The notes: generated by a model not told the origin, from the sequence alone. A DNA stretch of 64,000 nucleotides from Apibacter adventoris (GCF_002964975.1 NZ_PSZM01000040.1:1-64000), one strand, 5' to 3'; positions 37,169 through 46,276 are shown, counted from the stretch's first letter. Numbers and translations are program-made.

Positions 37169-38380
37169 ATGCTAAAAAAAACCTATTGGAATATGAACTT
37201 TATAACAGTAAAGAAAGCTAAAGAAATAATAGAAAAGGAAATTTTTAAAACTGTAGAAAATAAAATTTCACTTAAAGATTCCTTACATTATTATACAGCA
37301 CAAAATATATATGCTCCCTTAGATGTTCCAAATTTTGATAATTCAGCTATGGATGGGTATGCCTTTTCTTATAAAGATTATGAAGAATGTAAAAAAATAA
37401 AAGTATCATATACTATTCAGGCTGGCGATAGTAATATACCGAGTTTACGTTCGGGGGAAGCGGTCCGTATTTTTACAGGAGCTCCCATTCCTCATGGAGC
37501 AGATACAGTAATAATGCAGGAAAAAATATCTTTAAAAAATGATTATCTTATTTTTAATGATTCACAAATTAAAAAAGGACAAAACATACGTTTACGTGGT
37601 TCTCAATCAAAAAAAGGAGATCTATTGATTTCTTCAAATACAAAAATTACAGCTGGAGTTTTAGGTTTTTTAGCAGGGTTTGGTTTTACTCATTTATATG
37701 TTAATACTTATCCGAAAATAGGAATAATAGTAACTGGTAATGAATTAACAGAAGTAGGTAACCCCTTAGAATTTGGTCAAATTTATGAAACTAATTCATG
37801 GGCATTACAAGCAGCTTTACAAGAATTAAACATACTCCCGACAATTTTAATAAAAGTAAAAGACAATAATGAATTGACCTTACAAGCCATAAAAAAAGCG
37901 TGGGAAAAAGCAGATATTCTACTTATTACAGGAGGGATATCTGTAGGAGATTATGATTTTGTACAAGAGGCATTAGAAAATTTAGGTACTAAAAAACTCT
38001 TTTATAAAATTCAGCAAAAACCAGGGAAACCTATGTATTTTGGTAAAAAAGAAAATCAGTTTGTTTTTGCACTTCCCGGAAATCCGGCATCTGTTCTGAC
38101 TTGTTTTTATCAATATGTACAACCATTTATAGAAGGGATAAAAGGCAGAAAAAATTTTTATGAAGAAAAATATTTAGGGGCTTTGTCTTCAGATTTTGAA
38201 AAAAACAACAACTTAACTTTATTTTTAAAAGCATATGAAAAAGATGGGAATGTGAAAATTTTATCAGCTCAAGAATCTTATAAATTGGATAGTTTTTCTA
38301 AATCAAATTGTATAGCAGAAATAGATGGAGGACCTAGAATCTTGAAACAAGGAGAAAAAATATCATTATGGAAAATCTGA
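37169..38380 (+). CDS. moeA: Molybdopterin molybdenumtransferase MoeA
   Basis: MoeA inserts molybdate into adenylated molybdopterin. It has 403 residues with DVPNFDNSAMDGYAF, FTGAPIPHGADTVIMQE, TGNELTEVG, TGGISVGDYDF and QQKPGKPM followed by LPGNPAS. An alternative start nine codons in (MNFITVKKAKEII, 37193) fits the family better and cannot be excluded. The end overlaps the next gene by 13 bp. Confidence 0.94.
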   Translation: MLKKTYWNMNFITVKKAKEIIEKEIFKTVENKISLKDSLHYYTAQNIYAPLDVPNFDNSAMDGYAFSYKDYEECKKIKVSYTIQAGDSNIPSLRSGEAVRIFTGAPIPHGADTVIMQEKISLKNDYLIFNDSQIKKGQNIRLRGSQSKKGDLLISSNTKITAGVLGFLAGFGFTHLYVNTYPKIGIIVTGNELTEVGNPLEFGQIYETNSWALQAALQELNILPTILIKVKDNNELTLQAIKKAWEKADILLITGGISVGDYDFVQEALENLGTKKLFYKIQQKPGKPMYFGKKENQFVFALPGNPASVLTCFYQYVQPFIEGIKGRKNFYEEKYLGALSSDFEKNNNLTLFLKAYEKDGNVKILSAQESYKLDSFSKSNCIAEIDGGPRILKQGEKISLWKI

Positions 38381-38691
38381 AAATAGAAGGTTTTATATGG
38401 ATAGAAAGCTCAGAAGGGCTGAAGATAGGAAAAGGAAGAGCTATGTTATTAGAATATATTGAAAAAAGCGGCTCTATAGCTGAAGCAGCAAGACAAATAA
38501 AGATTCCATATCGAAAAGCTTGGAATATGATAAAAGAAATGAATAAAAATAATTCTGAAGCTTTAGTAATTAAAACAATTGGAGGAAAGGATGGAGGAAG
38601 TTCTGAATTAACTAAAGAAGGGAAACGGTTACTTTTAGAATATAAAAGGCTAAGTAATAAATTTATCCAATTTAAAAAAGAGCAGATATGA
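38368..38691 (+). CDS. ModE-type winged-helix regulator without molybdate-binding domain
   Basis: This 107-residue protein is only the DNA-binding domain of ModE-like proteins: KIGKGRAMLLEYIEKSGSIAEAARQ (helix-turn-helix), PYRKAWNMIKEMN, and a wing with GGKDGGSSELTKEGKRLL. The TOBE domains that bind molybdate in E. coli ModE are absent. It overlaps moeA by 13 bp and mobA by 4 bp. It may regulate the island, but how it would sense molybdate is open. Confidence 0.85.
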   Translation: MENLKIEGFIWIESSEGLKIGKGRAMLLEYIEKSGSIAEAARQIKIPYRKAWNMIKEMNKNNSEALVIKTIGGKDGGSSELTKEGKRLLLEYKRLSNKFIQFKKEQI

Positions 38692-39254
38692 TTGGGGATG
38701 CATATATATTAGCAGGTGGGAAAAGTTCCCGAATGGGAGAAGATAAAGGATTAAAATTACTTAATGGATTTCCTATTATACAATATGAAATAAATGTATT
38801 AACTACTTGCTTTTCTGAAGTAAAAATTAATACACAAAATTTAGAATATAAGAAATTTAATTTAGAAATAGTTCCCGATATTGTTTCTAATGCAGGTCCC
38901 ATAGGAGGAATTTATGCCTCACTTAAAAACTCTGGAAAGGATATATTTGTTATAGCTTGCGATATGCCTTTTATTACAAAAGAAGCAATTACTTATCTCA
39001 TAAAAAACCATACAGAAGCTTCTACTACTGTAGCTGGATATAACAAAAAAATACAACCTTTATTTGGAATATACAGCCAGCAAATACTTCCTTTATTAGA
39101 AGAAAAAATTAATAAAAAAAATTTTAAAATGAGAGAACTTATACAGGATATCCAAGGAGAAATTATAGAAATGAATCCTGTGTTTTCCTCAAAAGTATTT
39201 GTAAATATTAACAATCTGGAAGATTTTACTCAAATAGAAACAAAAAAGATATAA
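38688..39254 (+). CDS. mobA: Molybdenum cofactor guanylyltransferase MobA
   Basis: MobA attaches GMP to Moco, giving the bis-MGD form used by the nitrate reductase. It has 188 residues with the nucleotidyltransferase motif ILAGGKSSRMGEDKGL, then PDIVSNAGPIGGIYASL and IACDMPFI. The start overlaps the preceding stop by 4 bp, and its last base is the first of moaD. MobA in this operon fits a bis-MGD enzyme of the DMSO reductase family. Confidence 0.92.
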   Translation: MIGDAYILAGGKSSRMGEDKGLKLLNGFPIIQYEINVLTTCFSEVKINTQNLEYKKFNLEIVPDIVSNAGPIGGIYASLKNSGKDIFVIACDMPFITKEAITYLIKNHTEASTTVAGYNKKIQPLFGIYSQQILPLLEEKINKKNFKMRELIQDIQGEIIEMNPVFSSKVFVNINNLEDFTQIETKKI

Positions 39255-39487
39255 TGAAGAAAATTAAAATTTTTGGAAATTTAACAGATGTTTTCAAGAC
39301 AAACGAATATGTATTTAAAGAAGAGATAAATACAGTTTCCGAATTAAAAGAAAAATTAGTTATACAATTTCCAGAATTAGCCTCTAGTAAATTTTTAATA
39401 GTGGTTAATAATGAATATATAAATGATAAAAAAATTATAGAATCAGATGCAGAAATAGCTTTACTTCCCCCTTATTCGGGAGGATAA
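39254..39487 (+). CDS. moaD: Molybdopterin synthase small subunit MoaD
   Basis: MoaD is the sulfur carrier of molybdopterin synthase. The 77-residue ubiquitin-like fold ends ALLPPYSGG; the terminal Gly-Gly is adenylated by MoeB and then thiocarboxylated. It overlaps mobA by one base; moeB follows after 12 bp. Confidence 0.92.
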   Translation: MKKIKIFGNLTDVFKTNEYVFKEEINTVSELKEKLVIQFPELASSKFLIVVNNEYINDKKIIESDAEIALLPPYSGG

Positions 39488-39499
39488 AAAAATCAGAAA

Positions 39500-40588
39500 A
39501 TGAATACACATAGATATAATAGACAAATAATTTTACCTGAGTTTGGAGAAAATTCTCAACAGAAACTTATAAAATCGAAAGTTCTTGTCATAGGAGCAGG
39601 AGGTTTAGGCTGTCCGGTCTTGCAATTTTTAGCTACAGTAGGTGTAGGTCATATAGGAATTGCAGATGATGATAAGGTAGATATATCTAACTTACATCGG
39701 CAAATTTTATATAATGAAAATTCCATAGGAAAAATTAAAGCAAATGAAGCAAAAGAGAAACTTCATCAAATAAATTCCGAAATAGAAATTACAGCTTATT
39801 CGTATAAAATTACTCATGATAATATTTTACCCTTAATAGAACAATATGACATTATTGTAGATGGTACAGATAATTTTCAGATACGTTATTTACTTAACGA
39901 TGCTTGTAAATTGTTGAAAAAACCTTTGGTTCATGGAGCTATCTACCAATATGAAGGTCAGGTATCAGTTTTTAACATAGAAAAAAATGGACAAATAACT
40001 AATTATAGAGATTTATTTCCCGTTGCACCAAAATCCTTTGAAGTTCCAAACTGTAATCAATCAGGAGTATTAGGTACACTTTCTGGTTTAATAGGAACAG
40101 TTCAAGCTAATGAAGTAATTAAACTAATCACAGGAATAGGAGACCTATTAGTACATAAACTGTATCTCATAAATGTGCTTAATTATGAAACAAGAATCAT
40201 TAAATATAATAAATTAGAAATAGAGATGGGTCCTAAAAATAAAGAGGAATTTTTAACTATGAATTATGATACATTTTGTAATATATCCTCCTTTTCGAAA
40301 AAAGAAATTGCTAATAAGGAAGAATTGCGTTCTCTTTTAGCTAGGGAAAATTCAATATTAATTGATGTTCGGAATGAAGGAGAAATTCCAGTAATAAATA
40401 AATATGAATATATAAGAATTCCTTTAACGGAATTTTCACATAGACTAGAAGAATTAGAAAACTATACAACCATTATTTTTGTTTGTCAATCGGGAGTAAG
40501 GAGTGAACAAGCCTTTAAACTTGTACAACAAGAATATCCTCAAAAAGATATCTTCCATATTTATAAAGGAGTAAAAACCATACTATAG
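39500..40588 (+). CDS. moeB: MoaD adenylyltransferase MoeB with C-terminal rhodanese domain
   Basis: This 362-residue ThiF/MoeB-type E1-like enzyme activates the MoaD C-terminus. The nucleotide-binding GAGGLGCPVLQFLA, the DDDKVDISNLHRQILY stretch and the catalytic-region PNCNQSGVLGTL are present. A rhodanese domain (about 265-362) with active loop CQSGVRS would supply sulfur. The zinc cysteines of E. coli MoeB are lost: the CxxC before LFP reads NYRD here, and the second pair is also missing. The fusion makes MoaD charging self-contained. Confidence 0.92.
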   Translation: MNTHRYNRQIILPEFGENSQQKLIKSKVLVIGAGGLGCPVLQFLATVGVGHIGIADDDKVDISNLHRQILYNENSIGKIKANEAKEKLHQINSEIEITAYSYKITHDNILPLIEQYDIIVDGTDNFQIRYLLNDACKLLKKPLVHGAIYQYEGQVSVFNIEKNGQITNYRDLFPVAPKSFEVPNCNQSGVLGTLSGLIGTVQANEVIKLITGIGDLLVHKLYLINVLNYETRIIKYNKLEIEMGPKNKEEFLTMNYDTFCNISSFSKKEIANKEELRSLLARENSILIDVRNEGEIPVINKYEYIRIPLTEFSHRLEELENYTTIIFVCQSGVRSEQAFKLVQQEYPQKDIFHIYKGVKTIL

Positions 40589-40589
40589 A

Positions 40590-41039
40590 ATGAAAACAAT
40601 AAAAATAAAAAACCCATTTGTTGATGGTCCCGTTTCTCTTGGATTTATAGCTGAAAGTATTCAAAAACATAGTTCAAAAACCCAAATAGGAGGGCATAGT
40701 ATTTTCTTAGGGCAGGTAAGAAATGATAAAAAAGAGGGAAAAGAAGTTACAGCAATAGAATTTACCGCATATCAGGAAATGGCAATACAGAAATTAGTCC
40801 AGATACGAGAAGAAATTTTTGTTAAATACAACTTAGAGTGCATGCATGTATATCATAGTTTAGGAAAAATAAAAAAAGGAGGAATTTGTTTATTTGTATT
40901 TACTTCTTCTAAACATAGGAAACCTGCCATAAAAGCCTGTGATGAAATGGTGGAAAGAATAAAAAAAGAAATACCTATTTGGGGAAAAGAGATTTATAAT
41001 GATGATACCCATACATGGAAAGAAAATATATATGAGTAA
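40590..41039 (+). CDS. moaE: Molybdopterin synthase catalytic subunit MoaE
   Basis: MoaE inserts the dithiolene sulfurs into precursor Z using MoaD thiocarboxylate. It has 149 residues with GGHSIFLGQVRNDKKEGKEV, IEFTAYQEMA, HSLGKIKKGG, SSKHRKPAIKACDEMV and IPIWGKEIY carrying the conserved lysines. It follows moeB after one base. Confidence 0.92.
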   Translation: MKTIKIKNPFVDGPVSLGFIAESIQKHSSKTQIGGHSIFLGQVRNDKKEGKEVTAIEFTAYQEMAIQKLVQIREEIFVKYNLECMHVYHSLGKIKKGGICLFVFTSSKHRKPAIKACDEMVERIKKEIPIWGKEIYNDDTHTWKENIYE

Positions 41040-41227
41040 TTTAATTAAAGAAAAATAACACTATCTAGCTTTTTACATATAGGAAACATTAAATCAATAG
41101 TTATCCGTTAATATTCTGGCTTTAAGTTGGGAAAATTTACTTATAAAACGATTAGAAACAGAAATCGTTGAAAACTTACAAAGACGTTTATTTAAAAAAT
41201 AGTAAAATCTAAATTTTTATAAATATT
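41040..41227 (+). other. Gap inside the molybdenum island
   Basis: These 188 bases between moaE and the porin gene are the largest gap in the run from narK to modC. A stretch from about 41105 to 41202 is open without a start codon and reads ILALSWENLLIKRL, then more polar helical sequence, to a TAG. It may be a remnant of a lost gene. No TAnnTTTG element or terminator was found. Confidence 0.35.
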
Positions 41228-42490
41228 ATGAATTATAAAAGACTACTTTTAGTTCTCTTTACATACTCATTATTAATAAATGTAAATATTTATGGTCAAT
41301 CTATAAAAATAGAAGGAGAATTGCGAACAAGGGGAGAATTCCGGGATGGATTCCGAGCTCCTTTGGCAGATAGTTTAAATCCTGCATTTGTAAACAATAT
41401 GAGAGCCCGTTTAACAGCTTTATATGAAACTAAAGAATATCGCATAAAAGTAACTGTGCAAGATACAAAAACCTATGGGTCAACAGGAATAAATAATACA
41501 GGAAATTCATTAGGTCTGTATGAAGCATGGGCAGAATATTTTTTCTCACCAAAATTTTCGGGCATATTAGGCCGTCAGACTTTAGAATATGATGATAATC
41601 GTTTATTTTCTTCAACTAATTGGAGTAATACTCCAATTGCTCATGACCTTTTGAAACTGAAATATGAATCATCTAAATTTAAAGTTCACTTAGGAGGAGC
41701 CTGGAATAATGCCAGTGATGTTTTATATGAATCGGTTTATGATAAAGGTTATCAATCATTATTATATAGTTGGGTACAAAAAACTTTTGAAAATTTTACC
41801 ACCTCATTTATATGGGTAAATGAAGGATTTCAAAGAAAAAATGAAACACAAAATCCTAAGACCTCCATATATAGAAATACAACAGGAATAAATGTAGAAA
41901 TGAAAAATAAAGAAATACCAATTTCATTTTATACAACCGGCTATTATCAATTTGGTTATGATCGGGATGATCATAAATTAGATGCATTTTTATTGGCATT
42001 AAAATCGCACTATAAATTTTCAGATAAAATAACAGCTATTTTTGGAGGAGATTATTTTTCAGGTACTAAATACAATGCTTCCAAAAATAAAGATTATACC
42101 TTTAATAAATTATATGGAGCCAATCATGCCTTTAATGGATCTATAGAATACTGGACAACTCCCCCTAGACAGGGACTAATAGATTTATATGGAGGAATAG
42201 AAATTAAAACTAATTCAAAATTAAAATTTTTAGGAAATTTTCACACCTTTTCTACTTCTCAAAAAATGAAAAATAGAGAAAATAAAGATATTGGATCTGA
42301 ATTTGATCTGCAAGTAGACTATAAACTTTCTCCTTCTTTATCTATTCAGGGAGGATGGAGTACCTATTTGAAAAACAGAGGTACAGAAATTATAAAAAAA
42401 CAAGAAGAAATAAACACTCATTTTCCACAATGGGCATATATAATGATAACAATTAAACCGGTTTTCTTTTCAACAATAAAAGAAAAATAA
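41228..42490 (+). CDS. Outer-membrane beta-barrel porin, alginate-export-like
   Basis: This 420-residue protein has a signal peptide (to about residue 23, INVNIYGQ) and a series of amphipathic beta strands with aromatic ends, finishing in a strand before the C-terminus (WAYIMITIKPVFFS). Motifs such as GELRTRGEFRDGF, ARLTALYETKEYRIKVTVQD, EAWAEYFFS and LGRQTLEYDDNRLFS are those of the alginate-export porin family. Alginate genes are absent; its position between moaE and moaCB suggests uptake of nitrate, nitrite or molybdate across the outer membrane, as inference. Confidence 0.82.
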   Translation: MNYKRLLLVLFTYSLLINVNIYGQSIKIEGELRTRGEFRDGFRAPLADSLNPAFVNNMRARLTALYETKEYRIKVTVQDTKTYGSTGINNTGNSLGLYEAWAEYFFSPKFSGILGRQTLEYDDNRLFSSTNWSNTPIAHDLLKLKYESSKFKVHLGGAWNNASDVLYESVYDKGYQSLLYSWVQKTFENFTTSFIWVNEGFQRKNETQNPKTSIYRNTTGINVEMKNKEIPISFYTTGYYQFGYDRDDHKLDAFLLALKSHYKFSDKITAIFGGDYFSGTKYNASKNKDYTFNKLYGANHAFNGSIEYWTTPPRQGLIDLYGGIEIKTNSKLKFLGNFHTFSTSQKMKNRENKDIGSEFDLQVDYKLSPSLSIQGGWSTYLKNRGTEIIKKQEEINTHFPQWAYIMITIKPVFFSTIKEK

Positions 42491-42523
42491 AAAATCAAAG
42501 ATATATAATAAAAAATATAATCA

Positions 42524-43435
42524 ATGGTAGATATAACATATAAAAATAAAACATTAAGAAAAGCTATAGCGCAAGCTATAGTCAAAGTAAGTTTGCTTGA
42601 TACTATTACTGCAATAAAGGAGAATAATGTTCCTAAAGGAAATGTTTTTGAAATGGCAAAAACTGCCGGATTATTTGCGGCTAAACGTACCAGTGATATG
42701 ATTCCGGATTGTCATCCCCTTCCTATAGAATATACATCGGTAAATTATGAAATAAATGATTTGCAAATAATTATCACCGTAGAAATAAGGACAATTTATA
42801 AAACCGGGGTAGAAGTAGAAGCTATGCATGCCGCATCCATTGTTGCACTTACTTTTTACGATATGTTGAAACCTATAGATAAAAATATAGAAATTCAAAA
42901 TATCAGATTAATTGAAAAAAAGGGAGGAAAATCTGATAAAAAAGATAAATTTAATATTCCTTTAATAGCATCAGTGATTGTTTGTTCCGATAGCATTTCT
43001 TCTGGCAGAAAGGAAGATCGTGCAGGGAAAATAATTATTGATAAACTATCTAAGTTTGGAATTGAAAATTCAGAATATATAATTATTCCGGATGAAATAA
43101 CTAAAATACAAGAATTAATAAAAACATATTGCGAAAAGAAAATAGATATGATTCTGATTACTGGGGGTACAGGATTATCCAAACGAGATGTAACTCCGGA
43201 AGCTGTAAAACCATTATTAGAAAAAGAAATACCCGGAGTAGCTGAAGCTATGAGAAGCTACGGACAAGATAGAACTCCTTTATCTATGCTTTCTCGTAGT
43301 GTTGCCGGATTGATAGGGAATACTCTTATAATTACACTACCGGGCTCTACAAAAGGAGCTGAGGAATCGATGGATTCAATATTTCCGGCAATTTTGCATA
43401 TTTTTAAAATTATAAATGGAGGTCAACACGAATAA
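42524..43435 (+). CDS. moaCB: Bifunctional MoaC-MoaB/MogA fusion
   Basis: The 303-residue fusion has an N-terminal MoaC domain (about 1-140), cyclic pyranopterin monophosphate synthase, with DMIPDCHPLPIE and VEVEAMHAASIVALTFYDM. A C-terminal MoaB/MogA domain (about 148-303) adenylates molybdopterin and has VIVCSDSISSG, LITGGTGLSKRDVTPEA and LPGSTKGAEES. The N-terminus is somewhat short compared with stand-alone MoaC. This explains the absence of separate moaC and mogA genes. Confidence 0.93.
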   Translation: MVDITYKNKTLRKAIAQAIVKVSLLDTITAIKENNVPKGNVFEMAKTAGLFAAKRTSDMIPDCHPLPIEYTSVNYEINDLQIIITVEIRTIYKTGVEVEAMHAASIVALTFYDMLKPIDKNIEIQNIRLIEKKGGKSDKKDKFNIPLIASVIVCSDSISSGRKEDRAGKIIIDKLSKFGIENSEYIIIPDEITKIQELIKTYCEKKIDMILITGGTGLSKRDVTPEAVKPLLEKEIPGVAEAMRSYGQDRTPLSMLSRSVAGLIGNTLIITLPGSTKGAEESMDSIFPAILHIFKIINGGQHE

Positions 43436-43462
43436 TAATAAATATTGTAATAATTTAATTCT

Positions 43463-44230
43463 ATGAAACGTAAATTTTATCTAATATTGATACTATTGGC
43501 AGTGATATTAGCCATATTCTTACCTAGGTTTTTCACATATAATCATAAAGTAACCATAGCTGCAGCAGCGAATTTAAGGTATGTTTTAGAAGAAATAAAA
43601 AATCAATATAAAAAAGAATATCCTAAAGCAGAAATACAAATAACTTACGGATCTTCAGGAACCTTGACACAACAAATTTTAAATGGTGCCCCCTTTACTC
43701 TTTTTATGTCAGCAGATACTAAATTTCCTGAAAAAATTACTAAACAAGGTTTTGCTGCAAGTTCGATTAAAACCTATGCATACGGAAAAGTTGCTATGTG
43801 GAGTTCTTCTCAAGAGGTTTCTAAAGGTTTACATTTAGTATTTTCTCCAGAAGTGAAAAAAATTGCTATAGCCAATCCTGATAATGCTCCTTATGGTAGC
43901 AATACAGTTAAGGCTCTTGCCTCTCAACAGTTATATAATAAAATAACAAAAAAAATTGTATGGGGAGAAAATATTAATCAAACAGCACAATTTGCTTTTT
44001 CAGGAAATGCTGAAATAGGGTTTATAGCATTGTCTTTAGCATTATCTCCGGAAATGAAAAATAAAGGAAGATATTATGTATTGCCCCGTGAAATATGTCC
44101 TTGGGTAGAACAGGCGGCAGTTTTAATTAAAGGAGGTCAGGATGATGAAGAGACCCTTCGCTTTTTTAAATATATAAATAGCCCTGCTTGCAATTCTATA
44201 TGGGAAAAATATGGATATGGATTACCTTGA
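43463..44230 (+). CDS. modA: Molybdate ABC transporter substrate-binding protein ModA
   Basis: This 255-residue periplasmic binding protein has a hydrophobic N-terminal segment (about 5-25) without a clear signal peptidase site, so it may be an uncleaved anchor. The binding domain starts VTIAAAANLRYVLEEI. YGSSGTLTQQI and LFMSADTKFPEKI carry the oxyanion-binding serines typical of ModA. It is followed by modB after 19 bp. Confidence 0.92.
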   Translation: MKRKFYLILILLAVILAIFLPRFFTYNHKVTIAAAANLRYVLEEIKNQYKKEYPKAEIQITYGSSGTLTQQILNGAPFTLFMSADTKFPEKITKQGFAASSIKTYAYGKVAMWSSSQEVSKGLHLVFSPEVKKIAIANPDNAPYGSNTVKALASQQLYNKITKKIVWGENINQTAQFAFSGNAEIGFIALSLALSPEMKNKGRYYVLPREICPWVEQAAVLIKGGQDDEETLRFFKYINSPACNSIWEKYGYGLP

Positions 44231-44249
44231 GAAATAAATATAAAATAAA

Positions 44250-44927
44250 TTGGATTTAGATTTTTTTAATACACTTATTTTAACAGCTAAATTAGCAATA
44301 ATAACAACCTTATTACTACTAATTATAAGTTTGCCAGTAGCGTATCAGTTGGCTTATTCACATTTTAAAGGTAAAGCCTTTATTGAAGCACTAATTTGTA
44401 TGCCTATGGTTTTACCACCTACTGTAATGGGATATTATTTATTGGTAGCATTTAGCCCTCATAATGCTTTAGGAATTTTTTTTGAAAAATATTTTAATAC
44501 ACGATTAGCATTCACATTTAAAGGAATAGTAGTAGCCAGTGTCATAGCTGGACTTCCTTTTATGATTCAACCTCTTCAAAATGGTTTTACTTCATTACCT
44601 AATAGTTTTAGAGAAGCCTCTTATACTATGGGAAAATCAAAATGGGTTACCTTTTGGAGAGTATTGATTCCTAATATAAAACCATCATTAATCACAGGAA
44701 TAGCCTTAACTTTTGCACATTGCATAGGAGAATTCGGAATTGTTTTAATGGTAGGGGGAAATGTTCCAGGGCAAACTCGTATAGCATCCATAGCTATTTA
44801 CGATCAAGTTCAGGCACTTAATTATGAAGTAGCCAATCAGTATTCTATAATTTTATTTATAATTTCTTTTATTTTGCTAACGCTTATTTACAGTATAAAT
44901 AAAAGTTTTAGAATTAACACTTTGTAA
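44250..44927 (+). CDS. modB: Molybdate ABC transporter permease ModB
   Basis: The 225-residue permease has about five or six helices and the ABC contact loop EASYTMGKSKWVTFWRVLIPN. The likely start is TTG at 44250 (MDLDFFNTLILTAK); the next in-frame ATG is far inside the first conserved region. GEFGIVLMVGGNVPGQTRI is a ModB hallmark. Confidence 0.92.
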   Translation: MDLDFFNTLILTAKLAIITTLLLLIISLPVAYQLAYSHFKGKAFIEALICMPMVLPPTVMGYYLLVAFSPHNALGIFFEKYFNTRLAFTFKGIVVASVIAGLPFMIQPLQNGFTSLPNSFREASYTMGKSKWVTFWRVLIPNIKPSLITGIALTFAHCIGEFGIVLMVGGNVPGQTRIASIAIYDQVQALNYEVANQYSIILFIISFILLTLIYSINKSFRINTL

Positions 44928-44955
44928 TTCGTAAGAAAAGTATGAAAATTCATAT

Positions 44956-45612
44956 ATGATAGAAATAGATATAAAACATCACATACAAACTTCTGAAGGA
45001 AAAAGTATTCTAGATATAAAAGCAAAAATACCGGAAAATCAATTAGTATGTATTTCAGGTAAATCCGGAGCAGGAAAAACCACTTTACTTCGTATATTGG
45101 CCGGTTTAACTAAGCCTATGTTCGGACAAATAAAGTTTGGAGATATAATAGTTTTTGATTCAACCGAAAAAATTAATCTATCTCCACAAAAAAGAAATAT
45201 AGGTTTTATGTTTCAGGATTATGCTCTTTTTCCTAATTTGAATGTAGAAGAAAATATCTTTTTTGCACAGCCCTTAAACAAAGAGGGGGAATGGGCGGGT
45301 AAATTAATCAAAATATTTGATTTAGAAGGACTTAAAAAACAAAAAATAGAAAAACTTTCCGGAGGTCAAAAACAAAGAGTAGCTTTGGCTCGTGTTCTGG
45401 TTCAAAAAGCGCCTATTCTCCTCTTAGATGAGCCACTATCTGCTATTGATCGGGAAATGAGGATTGAATTACAAGATGAAATTATAAAATCACATCATCT
45501 TTTACATTCAACAACTTTTGTCGTAAGCCACGACGAAGATGAAATTAATAAGATGGCCTCATGCATTTTATATATTAAAAATGGAAAAGCAGAGTTAGTT
45601 TATATAAAATAA
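44956..45612 (+). CDS. modC: Molybdate ABC transporter ATPase ModC, short form
   Basis: The 218-residue ATPase has Walker A GKSGAGKTT, Q-loop MFQDYALFP, signature LSGGQKQR, Walker B ILLLDEPLSAID and switch His in VVSHDEDE. The C-terminal TOBE domain found in longer ModC proteins is missing, so molybdate feedback through it is not expected. It is the last gene of the island and converges with a - strand gene 11 bp away. Confidence 0.92.
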   Translation: MIEIDIKHHIQTSEGKSILDIKAKIPENQLVCISGKSGAGKTTLLRILAGLTKPMFGQIKFGDIIVFDSTEKINLSPQKRNIGFMFQDYALFPNLNVEENIFFAQPLNKEGEWAGKLIKIFDLEGLKKQKIEKLSGGQKQRVALARVLVQKAPILLLDEPLSAIDREMRIELQDEIIKSHHLLHSTTFVVSHDEDEINKMASCILYIKNGKAELVYIK

Positions 45613-45622
45613 ACAAGAACTT

Positions 45623-46276
45623 TTATCTATCTTTTTCATTATAATTTTTAACCACAATCCATCCGGTTAATTTTCTGCCATCAGTAATTTCAATTACATA
45701 CCAGTAGCTATCAGAAGGTAAAATTTTCCCCAGATGAGTACCATCCCAAACAAATCCATTGTTATCAATTTTAGTATTGACTAATATAATGCCGTATCGG
45801 TTAAATATTTTCACTGAACTTCCCGGATATAATTCCAATCCTTTCAGATTCCAAACATCATTGATTCCGTCTCCGTTAGGAGTGATTATGTTAGGAAGGT
45901 TTAAAATGCCGAAAGGAAAAGCATTAGATATACATCCATAAGCATTCCTTACATAAGCATTATATACCTCATTTTTTAAATTATGAAAAATTGGTGAATT
46001 TTGCCAATGAATATTATCCAGACTATATTGTAAAGGAGGATTTCCCACAGCAATTATTTCTGCTCTATAATTATTAACCTTTACCTCTTTAATGAAAAGA
46101 TTATTAATATTGACAGAAGAAGAGGAATTACATAAGTTTCTATCAGTTGTAGAATTTAAATATGTGTCGGAAGAATTAACCTTATGGAATTGAATGACAT
46201 CATTATTATTTTCTAGTTGAGCGCTTGCAAATGGAGATAATAATAGTATAGTTAGTGTTAAAAATAAGCTTTTCAT
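45623..46276 (-). CDS. Short protein with type IX secretion (type B) C-terminal domain
   Basis: This 217-residue protein has a signal peptide (to about 19, FASAQ), about 45 residues without domain, then the gliding motility-associated C-terminal domain: PNIITPNGDGINDVWNLKG, SSVKIFNRYGIILVNT, FVWDGTHLGK, YWYVIEITDGRKLTGWIVV. It is exported by the type IX system and likely cell-surface attached. Its C-terminal 150 residues match the end of the decayed gene next door, from the CNSSSSVNI position on. It therefore looks like a copy that has lost the whole middle (propeller-like and PKD parts). Confidence 0.85.
   Translation of the reverse strand: MKSLFLTLTILLLSPFASAQLENNNDVIQFHKVNSSDTYLNSTTDRNLCNSSSSVNINNLFIKEVKVNNYRAEIIAVGNPPLQYSLDNIHWQNSPIFHNLKNEVYNAYVRNAYGCISNAFPFGILNLPNIITPNGDGINDVWNLKGLELYPGSSVKIFNRYGIILVNTKIDNNGFVWDGTHLGKILPSDSYWYVIEITDGRKLTGWIVVKNYNEKDR

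Noticed and set aside
42562-42581. Two GCTATAG words at the start of moaCB as a ModE site
   Set aside because: They lie within conserved MoaC coding sequence, and spacing and sequence do not fit known ModE operators.
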